Assembly (NCBI RefSeq): GCF_039542905.1
Contig: NZ_BAABIS010000001.1
Coordinates: forward strand, 2,356,001 to 2,420,000
Direction: 5' to 3'
DNA: 64,000 bases
Origin: Kitasatospora terrestris
GTDB lineage: Bacteria; Actinomycetota; Actinomycetes; Streptomycetales; Streptomycetaceae
Part shown: positions 51,060 through 58,547 of the stretch, piece by piece
Layout of the letters: each line of letters starts with the position of its first letter
Numbering within the stretch: position 1 is the first letter of the stretch
The notes under the pieces: model-generated
Told to the model about the DNA's origin: nothing
The model's input: only the letters and a program-made list of their open reading frames with translations
Database searches by the model: none
Translations under genes and position numbers: made by a program

Positions 51060-52130
51060 TCAGACCCGGACGATCCGGTTGATCGGCATCGCGGTCGCCG
51101 ACTCGTAGCGGACCTGCGCGCCGGTGTGCGGCGCGTGGATGATCTGGCCGTTGCCGACGTACATGCCGACGTGGTGCTGGTCGCCGTAGTAGATGATCAG
51201 GTCACCGGGCTTGGCGTTGGCGATGTTGCTGCCCACGCTGGTGCCCGCGCCGGCCTGGGACTGCGAAGTGCGCGGGATCGAGACACCCGCCTGGGCGTAC
51301 GCCCACTGCATCAGACCGGAGCAGTCGAAGGTGGACGGGCCCGCCGCGCCGTAGGAGTACCAGCTGCCCAGCTTGGACTGGGCGGCGGCGATGGCGGCGG
51401 CCGCGTAGCCGGAGCCGGCCGGCAGGTTGGCGGGGGCCAGGTCCGCCCGGGGCGTGTCGCGCGAGGCGCGCTCGGCGGCGGCCTGGGAGCTGGCGGCGGC
51501 CTTGGCCTCGGCGGCGGCGAGGTCCTCGCGCTCCTTCTGGGTGAGCGAGTTCAGCAGCTCCTGGGCCTTGGCCAGCTTGCCCTGGATCTCTTCCTTGCCG
51601 GCCTTGAGGCTCTTGGTGGTCGAGTCCAGCTCGCCGAGCTTCTGCTCGGCCTCCTTGCGCTGCTGGTCGAGCTTGCCCTGCTCGTCCTTGAAGGCCTTCA
51701 GCAGGTCCGCCTGGGTGGCGCCGACCTGGTCGAGGCGGCCGGCCTCGCCGAGGAAGACGTCCGGGTTGCTGGAGAGCATCAGCTGGACGGTCTGCGGGAT
51801 GCCGCCGGTGCGGTACTGCTCGACGGCGATGCCGGCCAGGGTGTCCTGAACCGTGGTCACCTGGGCCTGCTGGCGGGCGACCTGGTCCTGGAGCTGGGTG
51901 ACCTGCTTCTGCAGGGTCTGCTGCTTCTCGACGGCGGCGTTGTACGCCTCCGTCTTGACCTCTGCCTGCTCGTTGAGCTCGTCGACCTGCTGCTTGACCT
52001 GGTCCTTGGTCGGCGCCGGGTCGGCGTGGGCACCGGCCTGGGCGGAGAGCGCGACCGCGGTGGCGGCAGCGGCGGTCAGGATCGAGATGCGGGCGCGGCC
52101 GGCGGGCTTGGGACGACGATGGGACGCCAC
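51060..52130 (-). CDS. Secreted NlpC/P60 peptidoglycan endopeptidase 2 (c-di-AMP controlled)
   Basis: 356 aa, same architecture as its two neighbours: signal peptide (ILTAAAATAVALSAQAGAHA), coiled coil to about residue 200, Ala-rich linker, NlpC/P60 domain with Cys in STFDCSGLMQW and His in QHHVGMYVG and IIHAPHTG. GTG 52130 has AGGAG ten bases upstream and is preceded by a 270-nt leader carrying a c-di-AMP riboswitch. High c-di-AMP normally turns such genes off, linking wall hydrolysis to osmotic status. Confidence 0.94.
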   Translation of the reverse strand: MASHRRPKPAGRARISILTAAAATAVALSAQAGAHADPAPTKDQVKQQVDELNEQAEVKTEAYNAAVEKQQTLQKQVTQLQDQVARQQAQVTTVQDTLAGIAVEQYRTGGIPQTVQLMLSSNPDVFLGEAGRLDQVGATQADLLKAFKDEQGKLDQQRKEAEQKLGELDSTTKSLKAGKEEIQGKLAKAQELLNSLTQKEREDLAAAEAKAAASSQAAAERASRDTPRADLAPANLPAGSGYAAAAIAAAQSKLGSWYSYGAAGPSTFDCSGLMQWAYAQAGVSIPRTSQSQAGAGTSVGSNIANAKPGDLIIYYGDQHHVGMYVGNGQIIHAPHTGAQVRYESATAMPINRIVRV

Positions 52131-52151
52131 GAAGGCGGACTCCTTCTCCTC

Positions 52152-52312
52152 ACACCGCCTACCAGGTGAGCTGACGGGTTCGGGCGAAGAGCTGCCCTAC
52201 GACGCCTCCCCGCCCGCTCGCGCGGCCGTCCTGGCGCCGATTCACCCCGGAGGAACTGGTGGTTCCCCGGCTCCGTTCCACAGCACCCCCGCAAGGGCTT
52301 CCCCGCGGCAGA
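52152..52312 (-). promoter_or_regulatory. c-di-AMP riboswitch (ydaO/yuaA)
   Basis: Conserved ydaO blocks occur in order on the minus strand: CGGAGCCGGGGAACCACC, CGGGGTGAATCGGCGC, GTAGGGCAGCTCTTCGCCCG and GAACCCGTCAGCTCACC-type ending with TGGTAGGCGG. The aptamer ends about 20 nt before the AGGAG ribosome site. It precedes only the middle of three NlpC/P60 genes. Outer boundaries are approximate. Confidence 0.93.
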
Positions 52313-52398
52313 CCAGCTGCCCCGCTGCTTCACGGACTCGGCGGCGACCACCGCCGTCGCCCGGGCTGGGCGATCGACTTCACGGCGGTCGAGGCATG

Positions 52399-52404
52399 AC
52401 CCTA
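52399..52404 (-). promoter_or_regulatory. -10 element of the riboswitch-controlled NlpC/P60 gene
   Basis: TAGGGT on the minus strand with TTGAAC 18 bp upstream as -35, giving transcription start near 52392 and a leader of about 260 nt. Confidence 0.55.
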
Positions 52405-52544
52405 GTAACCCAACCGTGATCCGTTCAAATCCTTGTCAGAAAAAAATCTGAAAGAGGCTCAATTTCGATTTCAAATATGACCGCTTGTGATCACGCAGTT
52501 ACCGACCGCTGATTTATTCGCATCATAAGCCTGGAAAACACGAA
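52405..52544. other. AT-rich spacer between NlpC/P60 genes 2 and 3
   Basis: About 140 bp of unusually AT-rich sequence for this genome, including AGAAAAAAATCTGAAAG and CAATTTCGATTTCAAAT. It contains the -35 region of the riboswitch promoter and the tail of the upstream gene's terminator; no gene is visible. It may hold further regulator sites. Confidence 0.5.
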
Positions 52545-52590
52545 GCCCGGACGTGTCGCAGATCACAGGGCGATCTCGACGCGTCCGGGC
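52545..52590 (-). terminator. Terminator of NlpC/P60 gene 3
   Basis: GCCCGGACG (52545-52553) pairs with CGTCCGGGC (52582-52590), extended by GTCG/CGAC after one mismatch. On the minus strand it is followed by TTCGTGTTTTCC, a real T-rich tail. Confidence 0.8.
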
Positions 52591-52623
52591 GTGTCACGGC
52601 CCGTCAGGAGCCGGGCGAAACGG

Positions 52624-53652
52624 TCAGACCCGACGAATGGTCTTGATCGGGAGGGTGTCGACGGCCATCACCTTCACCACGTCGCCGGTGCGCGGCGCGT
52701 GGACCACCAGGCCGTTGCCGATGTACATGCCCACGTGGTGGGCGTCGCCGTAGTAGATGACCAGGTCGCCCGGCTGGGCGGCGGACAGCGGCACCCCGGT
52801 GCCGACCGAGGCCTGGGACTGCGAGGTGCGCGGCAGCGAGACCCCGGCCTGCTTGTACGCCCAGACCATCAGGCCGGAGCAGTCGAAGGTGCTCGGGCCG
52901 GTGGCGCCCCAGACGTACGCCGAACCGCGCTTGCCCATCGCCGCGTTGACCGCGACACCGGCGTAGCCGCCGGGCTGCGGCAGGCTGGAGAGGTCGTAGC
53001 GGGAGTCGCTGCGGGAGGCGGCGGCACCGCCGCCGAGGATAGCGGCCCGGTCCGCGGCGCTGAGCTTGCTCAGCAGCTTCTGGGCCTCCTTCAGCTTCTC
53101 CTGGACCTGGTTCTTCGCGTCGTTCAGCGCCTGGGTGGAGCTGTCCAGCTCGGCGAGGACGGCCGCGGCCTCCTGCTTCTGCTGGTCCAGCCGGCGCTGC
53201 TGGTCCTTGAGCGACCGGAGGGTGTCGGCCTGGGTGTTGGCGGCCTGCTCGAAGCTGGAGGCCTGCGCCAGGTACTTGTCCGGGTCGGTGGAGAGCATCA
53301 GCTGCATCGACGGGTCGACGCCGCCGGTGCGGTACTCGTCGGCCGCGACCGCCGCCAGGCCGCCGGCCAGGTCGGTCATCTGGGCCTGGCTGCGGGCGAT
53401 CTGGTCCTGCAGCTGGTCGGCCTGCTTGTGCAGCTGGTCGGCCCGCTCCTTGGCGCCGTTGTACTTCTCGGCCGCCTGCTCCTGCTCCTCGAGGAGCTTG
53501 TCGACCTGGGCCTTCACCTCGTCCTTGTTCGGCTGGGCGGGCGCGGCGTGCGCGCTCACCTGGGCCGACAGGGCGACCGCGGTCGCGGCGGCAGCGGTGA
53601 GCACGGAGACCCGCGCACGGCTCGGCTGCTTGGGACGGCGGTGGGAGGCCAA
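52624..53652 (-). CDS. Secreted NlpC/P60 peptidoglycan endopeptidase 3
   Basis: 342 aa, close paralogue of endopeptidase 2: near-identical N-terminus (ASHRRPKQPSRARVSVLTAA), coiled coil, linker and NlpC/P60 domain with Cys in STFDCSGLMVW and His in AHHVGMYIG and VVHAPRTG. TTG 53652 follows AAGGAG. It has its own promoter (TAGGGT at 53723-53728, about 64-nt leader) and terminator, and no c-di-AMP aptamer was found upstream, so it is probably regulated separately. Confidence 0.93.
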   Translation of the reverse strand: MASHRRPKQPSRARVSVLTAAAATAVALSAQVSAHAAPAQPNKDEVKAQVDKLLEEQEQAAEKYNGAKERADQLHKQADQLQDQIARSQAQMTDLAGGLAAVAADEYRTGGVDPSMQLMLSTDPDKYLAQASSFEQAANTQADTLRSLKDQQRRLDQQKQEAAAVLAELDSSTQALNDAKNQVQEKLKEAQKLLSKLSAADRAAILGGGAAASRSDSRYDLSSLPQPGGYAGVAVNAAMGKRGSAYVWGATGPSTFDCSGLMVWAYKQAGVSLPRTSQSQASVGTGVPLSAAQPGDLVIYYGDAHHVGMYIGNGLVVHAPRTGDVVKVMAVDTLPIKTIRRV

Positions 53653-53722
53653 GGGTGTAGCTCCTTCTTCCAGCTGGACTCACCCGTTCGGGCGATAGTC
53701 CGGAAAATAGGTTTGACGCCAG

Positions 53723-53728
53723 ACCCTA
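53723..53728 (-). promoter_or_regulatory. -10 element of NlpC/P60 gene 3
   Basis: TAGGGT on the minus strand, giving a leader of about 64 nt before TTG 53652. Confidence 0.45.
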
Positions 53729-53857
53729 GTGAACTCGGCGCTCCCGCGCCACTCCCCCACCCCCACGAACTTCCCAACCCGGGCGGGCTTCACGCGATCG
53801 ACACATCGCGGCCACCCGGGCGCCCCGACCAGCACCGACGGAGCGCCTGAGCCCGGC

Positions 53858-55246
53858 TCAGCTCCGGGACAACCGATTCAGCAGCAGCACCGAGGCGACC
53901 GGCCGGGCACCGGCCTTGCGGACCCCGTCCGCCACCTCCCGGTCGGCCGAGACCACCACCACCGGACGGCCCTCCGGCTCGGCCCGCACCAGCCGGCGGA
54001 TCAGCTCGTCCGCGGTCTCCCCGGTCCGGCTGAACCGCACCCGCACCCCGCGCGGCGGCGCCATGATCACCGGCACGTCCAGGTCCTGCCCGTCGAAGAC
54101 GCAGGTCACCTCGGCCTGGGTGCGCTGGGCCAGCATCGCCAGCCCGCCCAGCAGCCGCAGCCGCTGCTGCTCCAGCGGCAGCGTCGGATAGCCGGTCTTG
54201 GTCACGTTGTAGCCGTCCACCACCAGGTGCACCTGAGGGATGGCCAGCAGCTGGTCCAGCAGCGCCGGGTCGTCCTCCGCCAGGCCCCGGCGGGCCACGT
54301 CGTTCGGCGAGGCCGAGCCCGGGACCACCGCCTCCACCAGGTCGGCCGGCCGGATCTGCGCGACCGGCAGCGCCAGCTCCCGCTGCAGGCCCTGCGCCGA
54401 CTGCAGCACCGTGTCCAGCAGCAGCCGCAGCCGCATGTCCTCCACCGAGCGGCCCTCGCGGGCCGAGCGGCGGCCGGCCTCCACCGCCGCCTCCAGCTCG
54501 GAGACCCGGTGCCGCAGCCGGCGCGCCTCGGACTCCGCGGTGCTCCGCTCGGTCGCCGCCGCGGTCCGCGCCGCGTCCAGCTCCGCCTGCAGCTTGCGGG
54601 CCTCCGCCTGCGCCCGCCGGGTGTCGCTCTCCAGCGTCCGCACCCGCTTGCGCAGCGACTCCACCTCGCGGCGCACCCCCTCGGCGTCCGCCCGTTGGCG
54701 CTCCTGCTCGGCCCGGGCCGCGCCGCGCGCCTCGGCCAGCTCCGCCTGGAGCTTCTCCACCAGGCGGCCGGCCTCGGCGGCCGCGCCCTCGGCGTCGACC
54801 CGCTCGGCCTCCTCGCCGGCCTCCGCGACCACCCGGGTCCAGCCGGGCGTGCGCAGCAGGTAGGCGGCGGCCGCCACGTCCATCGGGTCGGCGGCCGAGG
54901 GCACCGACCCGGCCTCCAGCGACTTCACCAGATCGGGCTGGCCGAGCCGCAGCCGTTCGGCTATCCGCAGCCGGAAGGCCGGCTCGGCCTCCAACGCCGC
55001 GGCCAGCGCGGTCGCCGCGTACTTGGCCCGGCGGGCCGGCGTGAACTTGGCGTACTGGCGCAGCGAGGCGGGCAGCTCGGCCGGCGGGATGGCGCCGAGG
55101 GCGTCCGCGGCGATCCCGACCACCCGGCGCCGCACCCCCTCGGGCAGCGGCCGGTCCAGCACCTCGGCCGGCTCCTCGGCGGGCCCGGAACCCTCCGCCG
55201 GCCCGCTCGCTGCCTCCACCACGTCGTCGGCTCCGATCCTGATCAC
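53858..55246 (-). CDS. NYN-domain protein with central coiled coil
   Basis: 462 aa. Helical N-terminal domain (about 30-150), a long coiled coil (about 160-270, rich in Arg/Glu/Ala), and a C-terminal NYN (PIN-like) nuclease domain: VHLVVDGYNVTKTGYPTL, EVTCVFDGQDLDV and VVVVSADREVADGVRKAGA with conserved acidic residues. It is the actinobacterial YacP/Rae1-related type, expected to cut or bind RNA in a ribosome- or stalk-associated context; no target is known. The start GTG 55246 is uncertain (no strong ribosome site); the frame reading 53790-55301 is a shadow. Confidence 0.87.
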   Translation of the reverse strand: MIRIGADDVVEAASGPAEGSGPAEEPAEVLDRPLPEGVRRRVVGIAADALGAIPPAELPASLRQYAKFTPARRAKYAATALAAALEAEPAFRLRIAERLRLGQPDLVKSLEAGSVPSAADPMDVAAAAYLLRTPGWTRVVAEAGEEAERVDAEGAAAEAGRLVEKLQAELAEARGAARAEQERQRADAEGVRREVESLRKRVRTLESDTRRAQAEARKLQAELDAARTAAATERSTAESEARRLRHRVSELEAAVEAGRRSAREGRSVEDMRLRLLLDTVLQSAQGLQRELALPVAQIRPADLVEAVVPGSASPNDVARRGLAEDDPALLDQLLAIPQVHLVVDGYNVTKTGYPTLPLEQQRLRLLGGLAMLAQRTQAEVTCVFDGQDLDVPVIMAPPRGVRVRFSRTGETADELIRRLVRAEPEGRPVVVVSADREVADGVRKAGARPVASVLLLNRLSRS

Positions 55247-55399
55247 TGGGCGGTGCCGGTCGGCCGGTTGCCGACGCCCTGGAACTCACCGCTCCCTGCA
55301 ATTGTCCCGTCTACCCTGCCGCACCGACAGCACCCCCGCGACGAGTCCGCCCCGCGGCCCACCCCGGACGGGGGCGGGACGCGGGGCGGGCGACGTGCG

Positions 55400-55666
55400 T
55401 CAGGCCTGCTGCTCGCCCTCGGCGGCAGCCTCCTCGGCACCCGGACGGGCCACCAGCTCGACCTGGTCCACCGCGTTGCACCAGCGGCAGCGCACCGACT
55501 CGATGGTCTCGGCCAGCACCTCGGTCTCCTCGACCTTGGAGTCGCCGGACAGGTCGAAGTGCACGAAGTCGATCACCCGGGAGGAGCGGGTCACGTCGAA
55601 ACGGGTCAGGTTGCCGCACAGCGTGCAGCGCCAGCGGGTCTCGTCAGTCGGCGCGGCGATGGTCAC
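55400..55666 (-). CDS. Small zinc-ribbon protein
   Basis: 88 aa with two C-x2-C knuckles (RCTLCGN near residue 14 and RCRWCNAV near 61) separated by about 45 residues, forming one zinc ribbon. FDVTRSSRVIDFVHFDLSG lies between. The acidic C-terminus is Glu/Ala-rich. Conserved in actinobacteria, role unknown. GTG 55666 has GAGAGGA eight bases upstream. The longer frame to 56518 is a shadow of the rhomboid gene. Confidence 0.85.
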   Translation of the reverse strand: MTIAAPTDETRWRCTLCGNLTRFDVTRSSRVIDFVHFDLSGDSKVEETEVLAETIESVRCRWCNAVDQVELVARPGAEEAAAEGEQQA

Positions 55667-55801
55667 CAGGGGTCCTCTCGGCGGGTTCCGGCTCGGACTT
55701 CCAAGCCTATTGCCTGCGCCGACGCGCCCGGGAACCGGTCCACGGCGCGGACACTTCACCCGTCCGCAGCACCCCCGGTGTCGCCGGGGCGGCCCCGAGG
55801 A

Positions 55802-56668
55802 ATGCTCCCCGGCATGGTGCTCCCCGTCCTCGACCGGGCCGCTCCGCCCGCTACCGGGCCGGGCCCGGCCCCCGTGGTCACGTACGCGCTGATCGCCGTC
55901 TCGGCGCTGGTGCTGCTGCTCGGTCCGAGCGGCGTCAATCCGCTGTACGGCACCGGGGCCGCCCGGCTGTGCGCCGAGCAGCGCTACGAGCACCGCTGGG
56001 GGGCCGTCCCCGCCGAACTGATCGACCGTCGGCCGCTCTCCGCCGAGCGCCTCCGGCAGGTCGCCCCGGTCACCCCGGACTGCGTGCTCTCCCCCACCCC
56101 GGGGAAGGTGCCCGCGCTCTCGGTGCTGACCTCGCTGTTCGTGCACGCGGGCTGGCTGCACCTGCTGGGCAACCTGCTCTTCCTCTTCGTCTTCGGCCCC
56201 GGGGTGGAGCGCAGGCTGGGCCGGGCCCGTTTCCTGCTCTGCTACCTGGCGATCGGCTACCTCGCCACGTACGGCTTCGCGCTGGCCGAGGCCCGCACCC
56301 CGGACGCGGTCCGGGCACTGGTCGGCGCCTCCGGCGCGATCGCCGGGGTGCTCGGCGCCTACCTGCGGCTGTACCCGAGGGCGCGGGTGACCGCGCTGGT
56401 GCCGGTGCTGCTCTTCCTGCCGCTGCGCTTCCCCGCCTGGCTGGTGCTCGGCCTGTGGTTCGCCCTGCAGTGGTGGTCGGTGCGCGACGGCGGCTCGGGC
56501 GTCGCGTACCTGGTGCACGTCATCGGCTTCACCGCCGGCTGGCTGTTCACCTGGGCCGCCTGCCCGCGGACCGCGGGCCCGCCCGCCGCCCGCCCGCCGA
56601 CCGGGAGACGCGGCGACGGGGCGGCCGATACGCTGGCCGCACCCCCGTTTACAGGAGCGCCAGAGTGA
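55802..56668 (+). CDS. Rhomboid-family intramembrane serine protease
   Basis: 288 aa with about six helices. The second helix has WLHLLGNLLFLFVFGPGVERRLG (rhomboid HxxxN-like region), the catalytic Ser is in LVGASGAIAGVLGAYL, and the catalytic His in YLVHVIGFTAGW. A large loop of about 70 residues with two cysteines separates helices 1 and 2. It cuts membrane-protein substrates, unidentified here. Start is ATG 55802 or ATG 55814; GAGGA directly abuts the first. Its TGA overlaps the following GTG. Confidence 0.88.
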   Translation: MLPGMVLPVLDRAAPPATGPGPAPVVTYALIAVSALVLLLGPSGVNPLYGTGAARLCAEQRYEHRWGAVPAELIDRRPLSAERLRQVAPVTPDCVLSPTPGKVPALSVLTSLFVHAGWLHLLGNLLFLFVFGPGVERRLGRARFLLCYLAIGYLATYGFALAEARTPDAVRALVGASGAIAGVLGAYLRLYPRARVTALVPVLLFLPLRFPAWLVLGLWFALQWWSVRDGGSGVAYLVHVIGFTAGWLFTWAACPRTAGPPAARPPTGRRGDGAADTLAAPPFTGAPE

Positions 56669-56946
56669 TCACTGCGATCGTCCTCATCAAGACCAGCGTC
56701 GACCGGATCCCCGAGATCGCCGAGGCCGTCGCCGCGATCGACGGGGTCAGCGAGGTCTACTCGGTGACCGGCTCCTACGACCTGGTCGCCATGGTGCGGG
56801 TGCGCCGTCACGAGGACCTCGCCGAGGTGATCCCCGGTCAGGTGAACAAGGTGCCCGGCGTCACGCACACCGAGACCCAGATCGCCTTCCGCACCTACTC
56901 GCAGCACGACCTCGAGGCGGCCTTCGCGCTCGGCCTGGACGAGTAG
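56665..56946 (+). CDS. Stand-alone Lrp/AsnC ligand-binding (RAM) domain protein
   Basis: 93 aa comprising only the RAM effector domain of Lrp/AsnC regulators: ITAIVLIKTSVDRIPEIAEA, VSEVYSVTGSYDLVAMVRV and VPGVTHTETQIAFRTYS. There is no helix-turn-helix, so it may bind amino acids and act on another protein. GTG 56665 overlaps the rhomboid stop and has AGGAG at seven bases, implying coupling. Convergent with the aminotransferase gene 7 bp away. Confidence 0.9.
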   Translation: MITAIVLIKTSVDRIPEIAEAVAAIDGVSEVYSVTGSYDLVAMVRVRRHEDLAEVIPGQVNKVPGVTHTETQIAFRTYSQHDLEAAFALGLDE

Positions 56947-56953
56947 CCCGGGC

Positions 56954-58315
56954 TCACCTGCCCGAGGTGTCGGCCACGCAGCGGCCGTCCTCGTTGCGGT
57001 AGGTCCACTTGGCGCCGTCCGCGACCAGCTCGCGGACGGCCGCCAGGAAGCGGTCCACGTGCTCCTCGGGGGTGCCCGCGCCGAAGCTCACCCGGATCGC
57101 GTTCAGGCTCCGCTCGCCCGGCAGCGACGGCTCCGGCGCCCCGCACTCGCTCGGCGCGGCCTCCTCGCCGCCCAGCAGGGTGCGCACCAGCGGGTGCGCG
57201 CAGAACAGCCCGTCGCGGACGCCGATCCCGTACTCGGCGGAGAGCGCCGCCGAGAAGTGCGAGCTGTTCCAGCCCTTCACCACGAACGACAGCACGCCGA
57301 CCCGGGCGGCGTCCTCGCCGAACAGGCTGAGCACCCGCACCTCGGGCACCTCCGCCAGGCCCTTCTTCAGCTTCTCGACCAGCTGCTGCTCGCGGGCCTC
57401 CAGCTCGTCGAAGCCCGCCTCGCCCAGCGCCCGGCAGGCGGAGGCGATCGCGTAGGCGCCGATCACGTTCGGCGAGCCGGCCTCGTGCCGGGCCGGGCCC
57501 TGCTGCCACTCCACCGCGACCGAGCCGTCCACCTCGCGCGCCACCGTCCGGCTCGCCCCGCCGCCGGCCAGGTACGGCTCGGCCGCGTCCAGCCAGTCCG
57601 CCCGGCCCGCCAGCACACCGGCACCGAACGGGGCGTAGAGCTTGTGGCCGGAGAAGGCGATCCAGTCCACGTCCAGCTCCCGCACCGACACCCGGTGGTG
57701 CGGGGCGAGCTGGGCCGCGTCCAGCACCACCCGGGCGCCGTGCCGGTGCGCGACCCGGGTCAGCTCGGCGACCGGCCAGAGCTCGCCGGTGACGTTGGAG
57801 GCGCCGGTGACGCAGAACAGCTTGGGGCCCTCGGGGGCCTCGGCCAGTGCGGCGTCCAGGGCGGCGACCGCCTCGGCGTGCGAGCGCGGGGCGCGCAGGT
57901 ACGACACCGTCAGGCCCTCGCGGCGCCACGGCAGCAGGGAGGCGTGGTGCTCGGTCTCGAACGCGAACACCCGGGTGCCGGCCGGCAGCACCCCGGCAAG
58001 CAGGTTCAGCGAGTCGGTGGTCGCCCGGGTGAAGACCACCTGGTCGCCCGCGCGCAGGTCGAGGAAGTCGGCGACGGTGCGGCGGCTCTGCTCGAACAGG
58101 TCGGTCGACAGCTGCGAGAGGTAGCCGGCGCCGCGGTGCACGCTGCCGTAGTACGGGGCGTAGGCGGCGATGTCGTCCCAGACCCGCTGCAGGGCGGGCG
58201 CGCTGGCGGCGTAGTCGAGCGCGGCGTAGCCGACCTTCTCGCCGGAGGCCAGCGGCACCTGGACGTCGTGGCCGAGCACGGCGAGGGGGGCACAGATCTC
58301 GGTGGAAACGGCCAT
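56954..58315 (-). CDS. Class V aminotransferase / cysteine desulfurase-like enzyme (SAM-IV controlled)
   Basis: 453 aa PLP enzyme. The PLP region has RATTDSLNLLAG, FETEHHASLLPWR and TGASNVTGELWP; the Schiff-base lysine is in IAFSGHKLYAPFGAG. The C-terminus has CAHPLVRTLLGG and RVSFGAGTPEEHVDRFL. The fold and motifs fit SufS/NifS desulfurases, but the active-site cysteine loop was not clearly identified, so a desulfurase, selenocysteine lyase or lyase role stays open. ATG 58315 follows GGAGGAG. It is under a SAM-IV riboswitch, which points to sulfur amino acid metabolism. Confidence 0.9.
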   Translation of the reverse strand: MAVSTEICAPLAVLGHDVQVPLASGEKVGYAALDYAASAPALQRVWDDIAAYAPYYGSVHRGAGYLSQLSTDLFEQSRRTVADFLDLRAGDQVVFTRATTDSLNLLAGVLPAGTRVFAFETEHHASLLPWRREGLTVSYLRAPRSHAEAVAALDAALAEAPEGPKLFCVTGASNVTGELWPVAELTRVAHRHGARVVLDAAQLAPHHRVSVRELDVDWIAFSGHKLYAPFGAGVLAGRADWLDAAEPYLAGGGASRTVAREVDGSVAVEWQQGPARHEAGSPNVIGAYAIASACRALGEAGFDELEAREQQLVEKLKKGLAEVPEVRVLSLFGEDAARVGVLSFVVKGWNSSHFSAALSAEYGIGVRDGLFCAHPLVRTLLGGEEAAPSECGAPEPSLPGERSLNAIRVSFGAGTPEEHVDRFLAAVRELVADGAKWTYRNEDGRCVADTSGR

Positions 58316-58317
58316 GG

Positions 58318-58355
58318 GATGCACTCCTCCTGGGGTAAGGACCCCGGAGTGCATC
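58318..58355 (-). promoter_or_regulatory. Ribosome-site-sequestering hairpin (SAM-IV expression platform)
   Basis: On the minus strand GATGCACTCC (58355-58346) pairs perfectly with GGAGTGCATC (58327-58318), with an inner GGGGT/ACCCC stem. The 3' arm overlaps the GGAGGAG ribosome site of ATG 58315, so folding hides the start. Confidence 0.85.
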
Positions 58356-58399
58356 GACCGGTGGTCCGCGCTTGCCGCGCGGACGGATCGCCGCGAAGC

Positions 58400-58482
58400 C
58401 CGGTCCTCACCCAGGGCACCCCGCCACGGACGGAGGGTTGCCGGACAGCAAGCTGGGGCTTGTCGCTGCCACTCATGACCTA
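58400..58482 (-). promoter_or_regulatory. SAM-IV riboswitch aptamer
   Basis: Minus-strand order GGTCATGAGTGGCAGCG, CAAGCCCCAGCTTGCTGTC, CGGCAACCCTCC and GCGGGGTGCCCTGGGTGAG, then GACC closing helix P1 with the first GGTC. This matches the SAM-IV consensus I know from actinobacteria. TATGGT at 58490-58495 places transcription start a few bases before the aptamer. Confidence 0.92.
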
Positions 58483-58489
58483 GTGCCAG

Positions 58490-58495
58490 ACCATA
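58490..58495 (-). promoter_or_regulatory. -10 element of the SAM-IV-controlled gene
   Basis: TATGGT on the minus strand, 7 nt or so before the aptamer start near 58483. Confidence 0.55.
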
Positions 58496-58501
58496 GCATG
58501 A

Positions 58502-58529
58502 TCTTCGGGGGCTCCGCAGCCCCCGAAGA
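58502..58529 (-). terminator. trpD terminator
   Basis: Perfect 12-bp stem TCTTCGGGGGCT / AGCCCCCGAAGA, loop CCGC, 18 bp past the trpD stop and just upstream of the next promoter. Confidence 0.85.
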
Positions 58530-58547
58530 CCACGCGTCGTTCGAGGG

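Noticed and set aside
52624..53860. A second c-di-AMP riboswitch upstream of NlpC/P60 gene 3
   Set aside because: The 200-bp upstream region lacks the GGGGTGAATC and GAACCCGTCAGCT blocks; only a short leader and a -10 element are seen.
53790..55301. A 503-codon alternative frame across the NYN gene
   Set aside because: Composition is Gly/Arg/Ala-biased and motif-free, whereas the 53858-55246 frame shows a coiled coil and NYN motifs.
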